NCBI GenBank assembly: GCA_903885665.1 | Contig: CAISJL010000185.1 | Coordinates: 1-64,000 of the forward strand | DNA length: 64,000 bases | Source: an uncultured beta proteobacterium | GTDB lineage: Bacteria; Pseudomonadota; Gammaproteobacteria; Burkholderiales; SG8-41 | Direction of reading: 5' to 3' | In this document: in pieces, positions 55,201-64,000 of the stretch | Numbering within the stretch: position 1 is the stretch's first letter | Layout of the letters: the number at the start of each line of letters is the position of its first letter | Notes under the pieces: model-generated | What the model was told of the DNA's origin: nothing | Databases searched by the model: none | Seen by the model: only the letters and a program-made list of their open reading frames with translations | Position numbers and translations under genes: made by a program

Positions 55201-55520
55201 ACGCTGACGATACCAGTGACCGGATGTTTATGAATTGCCGGTGGATTAACCGGGCAAGCGCGCAAACACGCAGGTCGCTCACAGTGTTGGCAAGTATGGG
55301 TTAAAAACGCCAGACCCGCTTGCTCTAGCGCACTCACCCACACCACCTTATTCCGATACTCCCCAGGCCCTAATCGATGCTCGGTCTTACAAGCGGCCTC
55401 ACAACTCTTACATCCTGTGCAACGCTCCAAATCAATCATTAAGGCCAAGCGTTCACTGGGCATGTCTATGGCGGCTTCGCTAATGCTTTGATTGAGCACT
55501 TGTTTAAAGGTTTGGGTCAT
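52293..55520 (-). CDS. Molybdopterin oxidoreductase fused to a four-cluster ferredoxin subunit
   Basis: The ATG at 55520 (4 bp after the cytochrome gene stop) gives 1,075 residues. Residues about 1-180 form a DmsB/PsrB-type ferredoxin domain with four Cys groups (RCTGCKSCEAAC, CQHCERPACLRACP, CTGCGECVIACP, CDLCVERR...CASVCP). A low-complexity linker (about 215-305) follows, containing four Ile-Gln-Glu repeats from a 9-bp DNA repeat and an Ala/Pro stretch. The catalytic part (about 320-1075) has a 4Fe-4S motif CNICFNCCSTKYHF...RVCPK and a candidate Mo-ligand Cys in PFCASGKNVAFELTQG. It ends in an MPT-binding domain (GERVRITSAHGQIEAVAW). Such subunits are usually separate proteins. The substrate is unknown: polysulfide/thiosulfate, arsenite-like or formate chemistry are all possible by family. 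Confidence 0.88.
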   Translation of the reverse strand: MTQTFKQVLNQSISEAAIDMPSERLALMIDLERCTGCKSCEAACKTEHRLGPGEYRNKVVWVSALEQAGLAFLTHTCQHCERPACLRACPVNPPAIHKHPVTGIVSVDESRCTGCGECVIACPYSAMGFDAEGHHAVKCDLCVERRSAGEATTACASVCPTQAIRFGARDQLLASAEAGGRTPRDQDHFLLGPATIYLEPIQRDAHSMVLAQQIADAPNASVETVALTTTLAIQEIQEIQEIQGKQDSAAQPAAPAVNPAVAAAVTPAMTPAVSPMAALLAPERTRRPSFMDSAIAQAAVQAQAPAYPYRSARADVAPDRVVPGGCNICFNCCSTKYHFKDNQLVKITGNDEDPLLQGRVCPKAQMALQMYHSPHRLRYPQKRVGARGEGRFERISWDQALDEIAARLEAVRAQYGSEALAMFIGTRTGILDYRATTKMFAQLWGTPNKDGTDPFCASGKNVAFELTQGDIGSGNSYTENDLGSAQLYVYMGDNQAETRPVYFGMINDWRIRNGAKMVAIDPRLTATASKADQWLAIRPGTDMALGLALAYHILREQLHDIQFCERWILGFTQWRDFILERAYSPAWAAPVTGISENEIKKLAEEIAAADGCVIFASRGVNQHTNGTQTNRVLMFVAAITGNWGRRGGTFFNMSAGTPIAAKVPPERVAPMNRLRVRRSPAGWTEAMLHGKPYPIRALITCNNPLAQWPGQTQVREAFQALDLMVHIELFANETSAYADYLLPAASGIEKGEIGRSNDDRRIVWIDQMIDPPGEAKADTWIWIELGKRLGFEDVLQERYKDPAVFWDEVCRQSDGLRGVTQKRLHATPYRWVRQPVATEDAPEIETLYLEGTTVPHGKPGRRFPTASGLLEFWTPALEQKFNTLGLSALPEFYSEREQLLDLPYMELLDTDGESGVESPFCSPPTSSSRGRIVAPDSTHPGIGLRAQGFDTELVTGRASAAHFHSWTHYFWQAQEMWPDLYCQLHPDKAAALGIVDGERVRITSAHGQIEAVAWVHAGIRPSAIFIPIGWGERQPYNPWRSVNFLTDKSQRDPISDQTNLKVLLCRVNKLDSSAA
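54791..54826. repeat. 9-bp tandem repeat (four copies) in the linker of the molybdoenzyme
   Basis: Four exact copies of CTTGTATCT-type units encode IQE repeats on the minus strand. The array sits in the flexible linker between ferredoxin and catalytic parts, where changes in length would be tolerated. Confidence 0.85.
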
Positions 55521-55524
55521 GGGA

Positions 55525-56319
55525 TCACCATTCGCGTAAATGCCACCAATCAATCGGTTCACCCGCAGCCACATATCCGGCAAAAAAGGTAACCACCAAC
55601 ACATGTATGATTAAACCCAACACAAAACTCATGGCTAGGGCAATGTGTAGCGGTCGCCACCACGCTTGAGGCGCACTCACCGCCTGCCGGCGCGCCAATA
55701 GACGGGTTTCTTGCTGAACCAAACGCGCATAGTCTCGCGCCAAACGAGGCGACCGCAACCAGTGCTTAGCGCGCAAATGAAAGGTCGCCTCCGAAGCCTG
55801 CGGTGCTAACTGCACCAATAGCATCCGCTTCGCACGCAATAATGCTTGCAACCGCCCCCGAGTTGCTGCATCCGGCGCTGCAAATGTGGGTGCAGCGCCG
55901 GCAAACGTTGCCGCCATCAAGCGTGCACCGCGAATTCGTCCCCACACCCCCAACCCCAACACCGCCAGTAGGTTCAATAACAACAAGGCGGGTGCGCGTC
56001 GTAACAACAAGCCGCTATGAATAGCAATCAACACCATACCTAGCAAGGCACATCCGACATGGGCGTTGAACCAAAAAATTGGGTGCGCGGCTTGCCCGCT
56101 ACGCTTAGCCACGGTAAATACCAAGGGCATTAATAACAATAGCGTGCCTAACACCCCAAGCAGATATAACTCAGGGCTACCAGGCTTGCGCCACGGCGCG
56201 GGTAACCACGGTCGGAGCAAAAACCAGATCACGACCAAGGCAACGCACACAGCCACTGACTGTAACAGACGTCGATTTGAAAAATCTGGGGTTTGATCTG
56301 AGGTTTGATGGGCGCTCAC
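55525..56319 (-). CDS. Cytochrome b-like membrane subunit partner of the molybdoenzyme
   Basis: The 264-residue membrane protein has five hydrophobic segments (about 18-35, 50-70, 80-105, 110-125, 225-250). Two helices carry paired His: FNAHVGCALLGMVLIAIHSG and WWRPLHIALAMSFVLGLIIHVLVV, spaced as in di-heme b-type quinol/cytochrome anchors. It ends 4 bp before the molybdoenzyme start, so the two are a unit. It differs from the NrfD/PsrC-type anchors often paired with such enzymes. I infer it connects the enzyme to the quinone pool. It is not closely similar to a named cytochrome. Confidence 0.75.
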   Translation of the reverse strand: MSAHQTSDQTPDFSNRRLLQSVAVCVALVVIWFLLRPWLPAPWRKPGSPELYLLGVLGTLLLLMPLVFTVAKRSGQAAHPIFWFNAHVGCALLGMVLIAIHSGLLLRRAPALLLLNLLAVLGLGVWGRIRGARLMAATFAGAAPTFAAPDAATRGRLQALLRAKRMLLVQLAPQASEATFHLRAKHWLRSPRLARDYARLVQQETRLLARRQAVSAPQAWWRPLHIALAMSFVLGLIIHVLVVTFFAGYVAAGEPIDWWHLREW

Positions 56320-56494
56320 AGGAATCCAAAAATATCAATAAATTCAGTTAGTTAATTATATTATTCAGGGCCGAATCAGAGGCGTGCTAGCAACTGATTG
56401 TAGCACTTGCTACGCGTGCGGCTCTTGCACAATACGAGCGCGCGCACCATACTCCTCAGGCCTTTTGATTTTATTGATTATCTTGCTATAGACC

Positions 56495-56698
56495 ATGATT
56501 GAACTCACCATCAATGGTGTTGCCCGCACCTTCCCCCACAGCCTCAATTGCGCCGAGCTAGTCACCGCACTAGAGCTCGCAGGTAAACGCATTGCTATTG
56601 AACGTAATGGTGATATCGTGCCGCGCAGCGCATACCCCACCTGTATATTAGCGAATGGCGATCACTTAGAAATTGTCGTTGCAGTCGGTGGCGGTTAA
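56495..56698 (+). CDS. thiS: Sulfur carrier protein ThiS
   Basis: A 67-residue ubiquitin-like protein begins MIELTINGVARTFPHS and ends VAVGGG, the Gly-Gly terminus that becomes thiocarboxylated for thiazole synthesis. It lies 74 bp upstream of thiG. The 175 bp in front of it contain no recognisable TPP riboswitch (no CTGAGA core with a matching ACC.TGATC helper). Confidence 0.93.
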   Translation: MIELTINGVARTFPHSLNCAELVTALELAGKRIAIERNGDIVPRSAYPTCILANGDHLEIVVAVGGG

Positions 56699-56772
56699 AT
56701 CCAATATTTAAAATTCAGTGATGCTGTATACCTCATTCAATTTATCTACGATCTAATCCAAGGAATAGCGCT

Positions 56773-57576
56773 ATGTCATCCATCGCTGCATCAGACCCCT
56801 TTGTCATCGCAGGTCGCGAATACGCATCACGCTTACTCATTGGCACTGGCAAATACAAAGACTTTGCCCAAACCCGTGCTGCTGCTGACGCGAGTGGCGC
56901 ACAAATTATCACTGTTGCAATCCGTCGCACCAATATTGGTCAAAACGCCAACGAGCCTAATCTGTTGGATGCGCTACCCATGTCACAATTCACTTTGCTC
57001 CCTAATACCGCTGGCTGCTATACCGCAGATGACGCCGTGCGCACGCTGCGACTAGCGCGCGAATTGCTCGACGGTCACGACCTAGTGAAACTCGAAGTCT
57101 TAGGTGACCCACACACGCTATACCCCAACGTCATCGATACCATTGCTGCTGCCAAAGTCTTAGTCAAAGACGGTTTCAAAGTCATGGTCTACACCTCGGA
57201 TGATCCGATTATTGCCAAACAACTCGAAGAAATCGGTTGTGTCGCGATCATGCCTTTGGCCTCCTTAATCGGCTCAGGTATGGGCATACTCAATCCATGG
57301 AATCTGCAGATTATTATCGATAATGCCAAAGTGCCTGTGGTGGTTGATGCTGGTGTTGGCACTGCTTCGGATGCCACTATTGCGATGGAGCTTGGCTGCG
57401 ATGCCGTATTAATGAATACCGCGATTGCGCTCGCGAATGACCCCGTATTAATGGCTAACGCCATGCGTCAAGCAGTGTGTGCAGGGCGTGACGCCTATCG
57501 CGCTGGGCGCATGCCTAAAAAACTCTACTCAGCTTCACCGAGTTCGCCCACTACAGGTCTGATCGGCAAACCGTGA
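56773..57576 (+). CDS. thiG: Thiazole synthase
   Basis: ThiG makes the thiazole phosphate of thiamine from DXP, the ThiS thiocarboxylate and dehydroglycine. The 267 residues contain [23 protein letters not shown], a Schiff-base Lys in [15 protein letters not shown], and [25 protein letters not shown] and [21 protein letters not shown], typical of the (beta/alpha)8 family. It overlaps trmB by 4 bp (GTGA), so translation is coupled. Confidence 0.96.
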   Translation: MSSIAASDPFVIAGREYASRLLIGTGKYKDFAQTRAAADASGAQIITVAIRRTNIGQNANEPNLLDALPMSQFTLLPNTAGCYTADDAVRTLRLARELLDGHDLVKLEVLGDPHTLYPNVIDTIAAAKVLVKDGFKVMVYTSDDPIIAKQLEEIGCVAIMPLASLIGSGMGILNPWNLQIIIDNAKVPVVVDAGVGTASDATIAMELGCDAVLMNTAIALANDPVLMANAMRQAVCAGRDAYRAGRMPKKLYSASPSSPTTGLIGKP

Positions 57577-58280
57577 GCAAGACTGACCATGCCACAAACC
57601 ATCCGACCGCACCGCATGCGATCCGCAGTTATGTCTTGCGCCAAGGTCGAGTCTCGAATGCGCAACGCCACGCGCACGACACTTTGCTCCCCAGTCTAGG
57701 CATTGCCTATAGCAACAACACCATCGATAGTGCGGCTATTTTTGGGCGAAGTGCACCACTCATTCTCGAGATTGGCTGCGGCATGGGTGAGACTACGGTA
57801 GCGATTGCCGCAGCACACCCACAAAACAACTATATTGGTATTGAAGTACATACTCCAGGGGTTGGTAGCCTACTCAAACAAACCGCAGCTCTAGAACTCA
57901 CAAATCTACGTGTTATTCAACACGATGCCGTTGCAGTGGTCTCAGACATGCTGATGCCTGAAAGCCTAGACGGCCTGCATATATTTTTCCCAGATCCGTG
58001 GCCAAAGAAACGCCAACAAAAAAGACGCTTAATTCAAGCACCTTTTATTGCATTGGCAGCCTCTCGCCTCAAAGCTGGCGCTTACCTGCACGCCGCCACT
58101 GACTGGGCTGAATACGCCGAACAAATTCTCCAAGTGTTCAGTGCGGAGCCCGGCTTAGAGAACACTACACAAGACTTTGCACCTCGTCCCAGCTATCGAC
58201 CACAAACTAAATTTGAAACTCGCGGACTTAAACTAGGTCATGGCGTATGGGACATTCTGTTTCGAAAGCATAGTCGCTAA
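57573..58280 (+). CDS. trmB: tRNA (guanine-N7-)-methyltransferase
   Basis: TrmB methylates G46 of tRNAs. The 235-residue protein has an N-terminal R.GR.S.AQ motif ([13 protein letters not shown]), the SAM site [15 protein letters not shown], and the catalytic block [22 protein letters not shown]. The last part ([19 protein letters not shown]) is the family C-terminus. About 28 residues precede the R.GR motif, in normal range. The start is GTG at 57573, inside the thiG end. Confidence 0.95.
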   Translation: MSKTDHATNHPTAPHAIRSYVLRQGRVSNAQRHAHDTLLPSLGIAYSNNTIDSAAIFGRSAPLILEIGCGMGETTVAIAAAHPQNNYIGIEVHTPGVGSLLKQTAALELTNLRVIQHDAVAVVSDMLMPESLDGLHIFFPDPWPKKRQQKRRLIQAPFIALAASRLKAGAYLHAATDWAEYAEQILQVFSAEPGLENTTQDFAPRPSYRPQTKFETRGLKLGHGVWDILFRKHSR

Positions 58281-58329
58281 ACATCTCATAAAATCGCAAT
58301 ATCCAAGGCTGAACATCTAGGATTTAATC

Positions 58330-58351
58330 ATCGTTCATTCGATTAAACGAT
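58330..58351. promoter_or_regulatory. Inverted repeat upstream of the sulfate transport operon
   Basis: ATCGTT and AACGAT arms are separated by 10 bp, about 77 bp before the sbp start. A LysR-type regulator of this operon (cysB) is encoded downstream, and such regulators bind interrupted dyads, so it could be an operator. The assignment is inferred. Confidence 0.3.
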
Positions 58352-58427
58352 AATCAATCCACTTTTTCTTCGTTCACAGTATCAGCATTTTTCACTACAT
58401 TGCTCTCCTAACCCACAAGGAGTTGCA

Positions 58428-59429
58428 ATGAAAATTAACCTCAAGACATTACCCATTGTTATTTTGTTCAGCCTAGGCTTAATCTCTGCAAGCGCTGCAC
58501 AAACAGTCCTACTCAACGTCTCTTATGATCCAACCCGCGAGCTCTACCAAGACTACAACAAAATATTTATTGAACACTGGAAAAAGACGACTGGTGAAAA
58601 CCTATCTGTCAAACAATCTCACGGTGGGTCTGGCAAGCAGGCCCGCGCTGTTCTCGACGGCCTTGATGCCGATGTAGTCACACTTGCGCTAGCCTACGAC
58701 ATTGACATCTTGGCAGAAAAAAACTTGGTCGCCAAAGATTGGCAGAAAAAATTTAAAGACAATGCATCGCCTTACACCTCTACCATTGTCTTTTTAGTCC
58801 GCAAAGGGAACCCAAAGGGTATTAAGAACTGGAACGACCTGATCAAAGCGGGCACTCAAGTCATCACCCCTAATCCCAAAACTTCAGGGGGTGCACGCTG
58901 GAATTATCTGGCTGCCTGGGCTTACGCCTTAAAGCAACCTAACGGCACTGCAGCAACCGCAAAAGAGTTTGTCAAAAAACTATTCGCCAACGTACAAGTT
59001 CTAGATTCTGGTGCACGCGGCGCACTGACCACATTTGCCGAGCGTGGCATCGGTGATGTACTGATTGCCTGGGAAAATGAAGCGTATTTAGCGGTCAAGG
59101 AGTTGGGGCCGGATAAGTTTGAAATAGTCACCCCTGCCCTGTCCATACTTGCCGAACCCCCTGTTGCAGTGGTTGAAAAAGTAAGCACCCGAAAAAACAC
59201 TAAAAAAGTAGCGACGGCTTACCTAGAATATTTATATTCAGCCGAAGGGCAAGAGATTGCAGCGCGCCACTACTACCGTCCTCGCAATCCCAAAATAGCT
59301 GCAAAATTTGCTGGGCAATTTGCTAAATTACAACTGGTCACCATAGATGAAGTGTTTGGCGGCTGGCAGCAAGCACAAAAAACCCACTTTAATGATGGCG
59401 GCATCTTCGATCAAATCATCTTGAAATAA
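58428..59429 (+). CDS. sbp: Sulfate-binding periplasmic protein
   Basis: The 333-residue protein has a signal peptide ([25 protein letters not shown]) and the Sbp sequence: [81 protein letters not shown] and [14 protein letters not shown]. These contacts bind sulfate without charge pairing. An AAGGAG ribosome site sits 7 nt before the ATG. It starts the sulfate block and is followed by cysT after 154 bp, a gap with no clear terminator. Confidence 0.95.
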   Translation: MKINLKTLPIVILFSLGLISASAAQTVLLNVSYDPTRELYQDYNKIFIEHWKKTTGENLSVKQSHGGSGKQARAVLDGLDADVVTLALAYDIDILAEKNLVAKDWQKKFKDNASPYTSTIVFLVRKGNPKGIKNWNDLIKAGTQVITPNPKTSGGARWNYLAAWAYALKQPNGTAATAKEFVKKLFANVQVLDSGARGALTTFAERGIGDVLIAWENEAYLAVKELGPDKFEIVTPALSILAEPPVAVVEKVSTRKNTKKVATAYLEYLYSAEGQEIAARHYYRPRNPKIAAKFAGQFAKLQLVTIDEVFGGWQQAQKTHFNDGGIFDQIILK

Positions 59430-59583
59430 CTGTAAGGCCATTAAAGACCAACATAAAACATGTCCAGCAAATCACAAATTGTGCTGGCTGATGGGTATCT
59501 AGAGTTGTCGATATACAGTTTCCATATAAGTTAATCAAGTTTTCTTGTTTCCCTTTTGCAGACCCAAACCCTAGAATTCTTGC

Positions 59584-60423
59584 ATGTTTACCAACAATAA
59601 AAACAGCATCTTTCCCGGGTTTGGCCTGTCCCTAGGCTACACGCTTGTGTATCTATCTATTATTGTTTTAGTACCTTTGTCTGCGGTTGTATTAAAAACG
59701 ACCAGCCTGAGCCTGCCGAGTTTCATTGCGGCTGTCACTACACCCCGAGTTTTAGCCTCTTTTCAACTCAGTTTTGGGATGGCGCTATTGGCCGGCCTCA
59801 TCAATTTATTTTTTGGCTTACTATTAGCGTGGGCGCTAGTTCGCTACACATTTTTTGGTAAAAATGTAGTCGATGCACTCATAGACCTACCATTTGCCTT
59901 GCCAACTGCTGTGACCGGTATCGCACTTGCTGCGCTGTATTCCAAAAATGGTTGGATTGGCAAACAACTAGAGCCCTTAGGCATCAACATTGCCTTTACG
60001 CCTTGGGGAATTTTAGTCGCTTTAATTTTTATTGGATTACCTTTTGTAGTGCGCACTGTTCAACCGATTCTTGAGGAAATCGAATTAGAGCTCGAGGAGG
60101 CTGCCGCCAGCCTAGGCGCGAGTCGCTGGCAATCCTTCACCAAAGTTGTCTTACCCATTTTATTACCCGCATTATTAACCGGGTTTGCACTGGCATTTGC
60201 CCGCGCTGTCGGTGAATACGGTTCAGTCATCTTCATCGCGGGTAACATTCCCATGGTCTCAGAGATTACCCCTTTAATCATTATCACCAAATTAGAACAA
60301 TATGACTATGCGGGTGCGACTGCAATTGCCTTAGTTATGCTAATTATTTCATTATTACTATTACTCGCCATTAACGGCCTACAAGCCTGGAGCGCCAAAC
60401 AAACAGGGAGGACTCGCCAATGA
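59584..60423 (+). CDS. cysT: Sulfate ABC transporter permease CysT (CysU)
   Basis: The 279-residue inner-membrane protein has about six helices. The BPD_transp_1-type EAA loop is ELELEEAAASLGASRWQSFTKVVLPILLPALLTGFALAFARAVGEYGSVIFI. It has the CysT-type opening PGFGLSLGYTLVYLSIIVLVPLSAV. With CysW it forms the heterodimeric membrane channel of the sulfate/thiosulfate transporter. Its stop overlaps cysW by 4 bp. Confidence 0.96.
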   Translation: MFTNNKNSIFPGFGLSLGYTLVYLSIIVLVPLSAVVLKTTSLSLPSFIAAVTTPRVLASFQLSFGMALLAGLINLFFGLLLAWALVRYTFFGKNVVDALIDLPFALPTAVTGIALAALYSKNGWIGKQLEPLGINIAFTPWGILVALIFIGLPFVVRTVQPILEEIELELEEAAASLGASRWQSFTKVVLPILLPALLTGFALAFARAVGEYGSVIFIAGNIPMVSEITPLIIITKLEQYDYAGATAIALVMLIISLLLLLAINGLQAWSAKQTGRTRQ

Positions 60424-61295
60424 GTTTGACCACTCGGTTTGAACGTAGCGCGGCAACCAGCGAACCTGCGCTCATTAAAGCCCTGATTCTGTGTTTATCA
60501 TTGAGCTTCTTTGGTGTGTTTTTACTGCTTCCTTTGTTATCTGTTTTTACAGAGGCCTTACACAAAGGTGTGATCTACTATTTCAATGCAATTACAGAAC
60601 CAGATACTTGGTCGGCTATGCAGCTAACCCTACTGGCAGCTGCGATTGCTGTCCCCCTCAATTTAATCTTTGGCGTAGCCGCCTCGTGGGCTATTACGAA
60701 ATTTGACTTTGTCGGCAAGCATCTGCTGATTACCTTGATTGATTTACCATTTTCCGTATCTCCCGTCATTGCTGGCCTAATCTTTGTGCTGGTTTTTGGT
60801 GCGCAAGGTTGGTTTGGAAGCTGGTTCTTAGACAATGACTTGCAAATCATTTTTGCAGTCCCCGGCATTGTGCTAGCAACCATCTTTGTCACCTTTCCAT
60901 TTGTAGCGCGTGAATTAATTCCATTAATGGAGGCGCAAGGTCGTGAGGAAGAGGAAGCTGCAGCCGTATTAGGCGCCAATGGTTGGCAGACTTTTTGGTA
61001 TGTCACTCTGCCGAATATCAAATGGGGTCTGTTGTATGGCGTTATTCTTTGTAATGCACGTGCTATGGGTGAGTTTGGTGCGGTATCTGTGGTCTCAGGA
61101 CATATTCGCGGATACACCAACACCATTCCTCTGCAAGTTGAGATTCTATATAACGAATATAACTATGTTGCAGCTTTTGCAGTGGCCTCCTTATTAGCCT
61201 TGCTTGCACTGCTTACCTTAATCGCCAAAAGCTACGTTGAATGGCGCCTCAAAAAAGAAACCAATGCACCATCAGCGATCGAAGGCACAATATGA
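60420..61295 (+). CDS. cysW: Sulfate ABC transporter permease CysW
   Basis: The 291-residue membrane protein has the CysW signature: [23 protein letters not shown], then [32 protein letters not shown] (EAA loop) and the C-terminal [23 protein letters not shown]. It overlaps cysT at the start and cysA at the end (ATGA), typical tight operon packing. Confidence 0.96.
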   Translation: MSLTTRFERSAATSEPALIKALILCLSLSFFGVFLLLPLLSVFTEALHKGVIYYFNAITEPDTWSAMQLTLLAAAIAVPLNLIFGVAASWAITKFDFVGKHLLITLIDLPFSVSPVIAGLIFVLVFGAQGWFGSWFLDNDLQIIFAVPGIVLATIFVTFPFVARELIPLMEAQGREEEEAAAVLGANGWQTFWYVTLPNIKWGLLYGVILCNARAMGEFGAVSVVSGHIRGYTNTIPLQVEILYNEYNYVAAFAVASLLALLALLTLIAKSYVEWRLKKETNAPSAIEGTI

Positions 61296-62398
61296 GCATT
61301 ACAGTCAAAAACATTCACAAAACATTTGGTCATTTTACTGCACTGAATAATGTGTCCTTAGACTTCCCATCTGGAGAATTGGTTGCACTGCTGGGTCCCT
61401 CCGGCTGCGGAAAAACTACACTACTGAGAATTATTGCTGGCTTAGAAACCCCCGATAGCGGCAGCATCATCCTCGATGATATTGACACATCCAAGACTCC
61501 CATCAGAGAACGCTCTGTTGGATTTGTATTTCAGCACTACGCACTGTTTAAGCATATGACAGTGTTTGATAATGTGGCGTTTGGCCTGCAAGTTAAGCCA
61601 CGCTCGTCACGCCCAAGTAAAGACGAAATTTCCGATAAAGTGCATAAATTACTATCACTGGTGCAACTAGACTGGCTACATGATCGCTTCCCTGCACAAC
61701 TCTCCGGAGGTCAACGTCAACGCATTGCACTGGCTCGGGCTCTAGCAGTTGAACCTAAGGTTTTACTCTTAGACGAACCCTTTGGGGCTTTAGATGCCAA
61801 AGTACGAAAAGAGTTGCGCCGTTGGCTTAGAAAACTACACGACGAATTACATATCACCTCAATTTTTGTCACGCACGACCAAGAAGAAGCGTTAGAAGTC
61901 GCAGATCGAATTGTGCTGATGAATCAAGGCAATATAGAACAAATCGGTAGCCCAGACGAAGTCTATGATCACCCAGCAACACCGTTTGTCTATGGATTTC
62001 TAGGTAATGTCAATCTGTTCCATGGACGCGTGGATGGAGAAGGCATTCAAATTGGTAACGACAAGCTCAGCCATCAGCAATCTCAATCTATCTCTCAAGG
62101 TGCCTCTGTGATCGCTTTTGCACGGCCCCATGAACTCAACATTGAAATCATTAACGAACTTGCAAATGATCACGCACGCGGTATCTCAGCAACTATAGAT
62201 CGAATCCTATCCATTGGACCAAATGCAAAAATTGAATTATCGGCATCAAGCCTACCTGGCGATAAAAATTCCCGTCAATTCTACGAAGTAGAACTCCCCA
62301 GAGCTGAAGTCATTAGAAGACGGCTCGCAGAAGGTCAATTGGTGCGGATTGTTGCCTCTAAACTACGCGTTTTTGAGCAGCCTCAACAGGCTCATTAA
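61292..62398 (+). CDS. cysA: Sulfate/thiosulfate ABC transporter ATP-binding protein
   Basis: From [13 protein letters not shown] the ATPase has about 368 residues: Walker [10 protein letters not shown], signature [15 protein letters not shown], Walker [13 protein letters not shown], the H-loop VTHDQEEA, and a C-terminal TOBE-like domain of about 120 residues ([15 protein letters not shown]...). Frames running upstream into cysW are not used. The next gene, cysB, follows after 25 bp. Confidence 0.96.
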   Translation: MSITVKNIHKTFGHFTALNNVSLDFPSGELVALLGPSGCGKTTLLRIIAGLETPDSGSIILDDIDTSKTPIRERSVGFVFQHYALFKHMTVFDNVAFGLQVKPRSSRPSKDEISDKVHKLLSLVQLDWLHDRFPAQLSGGQRQRIALARALAVEPKVLLLDEPFGALDAKVRKELRRWLRKLHDELHITSIFVTHDQEEALEVADRIVLMNQGNIEQIGSPDEVYDHPATPFVYGFLGNVNLFHGRVDGEGIQIGNDKLSHQQSQSISQGASVIAFARPHELNIEIINELANDHARGISATIDRILSIGPNAKIELSASSLPGDKNSRQFYEVELPRAEVIRRRLAEGQLVRIVASKLRVFEQPQQAH

Positions 62399-62423
62399 AG
62401 TCATACTGGAAACCCAATACACC

Positions 62424-63365
62424 ATGAACTTTCAACAATTACGCATTATTCGCGAAACTTTTAGACACAACTTCAACCTAACAGAAGTAGGCAACGCTTT
62501 AGCCACTTCGCAATCTGGCGTTAGCAAGCATATTCTCGACCTTGAAGATGAACTAGGCATCGAGTTATTTGTACGTAAGGGCAAGCGCCTGCTAGCACTC
62601 ACAGAGCCTGGCAAAGAATTACTGATCATTGCCGAGAGGATTTTATTAGATACAAAGAACATCAAACAATTAGGTGAGCAATATAGTCAAATTGATAAAG
62701 GCCAACTCACAATTGCAACCACTCATACTCAAGCCCGTTACGCCCTTCCCTGTGTAGTGGGCCAATTTAAACTACGGTTTCCAAAGGTGCATCTTGCACT
62801 ACACCAAAGCAGTCCGATAGAGATTGTTGAAATGCTACTAGATGGGCGTGCGGATATTGGTATTGCCACAGAGGCACTGAATCAACACTCTGAATTAATT
62901 ACATTTCCTTACTACACTTGGCAGCACACCATTGTGGCACCCAAGGGGCATCCGCTCGAAGGTAGAGAAAATTTAACTCTAGAAGATATTGCCGAATATC
63001 CTATCGTGACATACCACGAAGGCTTTACCGGTCGCAAATCTATTGATGCCACTTTTGCCAATGCCGGTATCACACCTGACATTGTGATGTCAGCGCTCGA
63101 TGCAGACGTCATCAAAACTTATGTGGAGATTGGCCTAGGTATCGGCATTATTGCTTCTATGGCTTACCAGCCCGAAAGAGACACCAAACTCACAACACTC
63201 AACACCCAAAATCTATTTGACAGCAACACCACCCAGATCGCCTTGAGAAGAGGTTACTTTTTGCGCAGCTTTGCTTATCAGTTTTTAGAACTCTGCTCAC
63301 CGCAGCTCAATGAGGCCAAAATAAGATCAGCACTGCATTCTGTAACTCCTGTTGATATTGATTAA
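62424..63365 (+). CDS. cysB: LysR-type regulator CysB/Cbl family
   Basis: The 313-residue regulator starts MNFQQLRIIRETFRHNFNLTEVGNALATSQSGVSKHILDLEDELG, the helix-turn-helix of the CysB subgroup. A substrate-binding domain follows, with GQLTIATTHTQARYALPCVV and the inducer region RADIGIATEAL. CysB proteins activate sulfur-assimilation genes in response to O- or N-acetylserine and sulfur status. An additional upstream frame lies in the cysA end and is not part of the protein. Confidence 0.94.
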   Translation: MNFQQLRIIRETFRHNFNLTEVGNALATSQSGVSKHILDLEDELGIELFVRKGKRLLALTEPGKELLIIAERILLDTKNIKQLGEQYSQIDKGQLTIATTHTQARYALPCVVGQFKLRFPKVHLALHQSSPIEIVEMLLDGRADIGIATEALNQHSELITFPYYTWQHTIVAPKGHPLEGRENLTLEDIAEYPIVTYHEGFTGRKSIDATFANAGITPDIVMSALDADVIKTYVEIGLGIGIIASMAYQPERDTKLTTLNTQNLFDSNTTQIALRRGYFLRSFAYQFLELCSPQLNEAKIRSALHSVTPVDID

Positions 63366-63451
63366 TCTGGCGCGTAATGCATTTAAAACCAATGGCTGCA
63401 CTTTCTTAATGACCGCACTATCTTTTTTAATAACAATTTAGAAGTTTTCCC

Positions 63452-64000
63452 ATGAGCAATATTCACACTACTATTCATCCGGATCGGCCTAGACTGTGGA
63501 CAATACCTGAGCGTCAGATATCTGCACATGCGGTTGCTGCGAAATCAAACATTTTAACTCAACGTTTAATCGATATATCTGAGCGCTTTTTTGACATTCG
63601 CTTTGCTACCAGCCTAGCCGCTGAAGATATCGTACTCACCGATGCGATTACCAAAACAAATTCTAAAATTAAATTGTTTACTCTAGATACTGGTCGCCTG
63701 CATCCAGAAACGATCAATCTGGCAAAAACCGTATCTGATTTATACGACATCCACATTCAAACTGTCGCTCCGAGCGAGCGTGACATTACAGCATTCATTG
63801 CCGAATATGGGATCAATGGTTTTTATGAGGGTGAGGCGCCCAAAAATGCGTGCTGTGCCGCACGTAAGATTAAACCACTCAATGCAGCTTTGCTAGGCGC
63901 AGACGCATGGCTAAGCGGTCAGCGGCGCGAACAATCCGCAACTCGCACTACAATTAATTTTGAAGAAGTTGACGCCACGAGGGGGATTACAAAATTTAAT
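63452..64000 (+). CDS. cysH: Phosphoadenylyl-/adenylyl-sulfate reductase, C-terminally truncated by window end
   Basis: From the ATG at 63452 there are 183 codons with no stop before the window ends. The core has FATSLAAEDIVLTDAI (PP-loop-like), KLFTLDTGRLHPETI and the CCAARKIKPLNAAL motif. The paired Cys is the first half of the 4Fe-4S site of APS-reductase-type CysH enzymes; the matching second pair (CxxC) would be beyond the edge. This suggests direct reduction of APS to sulfite without a PAPS step, the usual form in Burkholderiales. It follows cysB by 86 bp. Confidence 0.92.
   Translation, partial: MSNIHTTIHPDRPRLWTIPERQISAHAVAAKSNILTQRLIDISERFFDIRFATSLAAEDIVLTDAITKTNSKIKLFTLDTGRLHPETINLAKTVSDLYDIHIQTVAPSERDITAFIAEYGINGFYEGEAPKNACCAARKIKPLNAALLGADAWLSGQRREQSATRTTINFEEVDATRGITKFN

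Noticed and set aside
56320-56494. Possible TPP riboswitch upstream of thiS
   Set aside because: The region lacks the CTGAGA core and the paired helper sequence of TPP riboswitches; nothing supports it.

Overview
The window looks like a stretch of chromosome from a Burkholderiales-type betaproteobacterium of moderate GC (roughly half). The main reasons are the order purM / AI-2E transporter / hda / HAD phosphatase / pcnB / folK / deoxynucleoside kinase / panB / panC, the pair of DUF3108 genes beside rsmB, three Bug-type (TctC) binding domains, a Slam-type secretion pair and an APS-reductase-type cysH in a cys cluster. Family or genus cannot be fixed from this stretch. I see no rRNA, tRNA, CRISPR array, insertion sequence or prophage.

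Layout. 0.16-2.5 kb: a large secreted caspase-fold protein whose C-terminus is a complete Bug-type solute-binding domain. 2.8-10 kb (minus): pantothenate, folate, poly(A), HAD, Hda and transporter housekeeping genes. 10.1-17.9 kb (plus): purM-purN, two DUF3108 proteins, rsmB, an MscS channel and a fatty acid desaturase ending at a strong terminator. 18.1-19.3 kb (minus): rpmG, rpmB, radC. 19.6-22.2 kb (plus): coaBC, dut, cbiX, DUF192, ending at a strong bidirectional terminator. 22.4-28.2 kb (minus): PuuD-like membrane protein, YbiB, PsiF, a histone-deacetylase-fold enzyme, a double-hotdog protein and a Rossmann/DUF2520 protein. 28.4-33.7 kb (plus): B3-type metallo-beta-lactamase, an ABC ATPase/FtsX permease/DUF3299 export set and a Tat-exported PhoD. 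33.8-39.7 kb (minus): a Bug protein broken by an in-frame stop, a ThDP enzyme, hslR with a small membrane protein, DUF2237 and a B12-radical SAM enzyme. 39.8-43.5 kb (plus): two small conserved proteins, NIPSNAP, a 3-hydroxyisobutyrate-dehydrogenase-like enzyme and an alpha/beta hydrolase.

43.5-50 kb is the most accessory-looking part: an unrecognised 235-residue protein, several small secreted proteins (one interrupted by a stop codon), a stand-alone cNMP-binding protein and a Slam/surface-lipoprotein pair. 50-56.3 kb (minus) holds a Bug protein overlapping a bicupin, then a molybdopterin oxidoreductase fused to its four-cluster ferredoxin subunit with a cytochrome b-like partner. 56.5-64 kb (plus) holds thiS-thiG-trmB and the sulfate assimilation block sbp-cysT-cysW-cysA-cysB-cysH, with cysH cut by the window edge.

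A feature shared across the window is short tandem duplication. At least five genes carry tandem DNA repeats whose unit is a multiple of three (9, 12, 15 or 18 bp), four of them at the extreme N-terminus, and many gaps carry 4- to 9-bp repeats. The strongest candidates for something new are the caspase-Sel1-Bug fusion and this repeat-driven N-terminal growth. The Slam pair, the fused molybdoenzyme and the two stop-interrupted genes come next.
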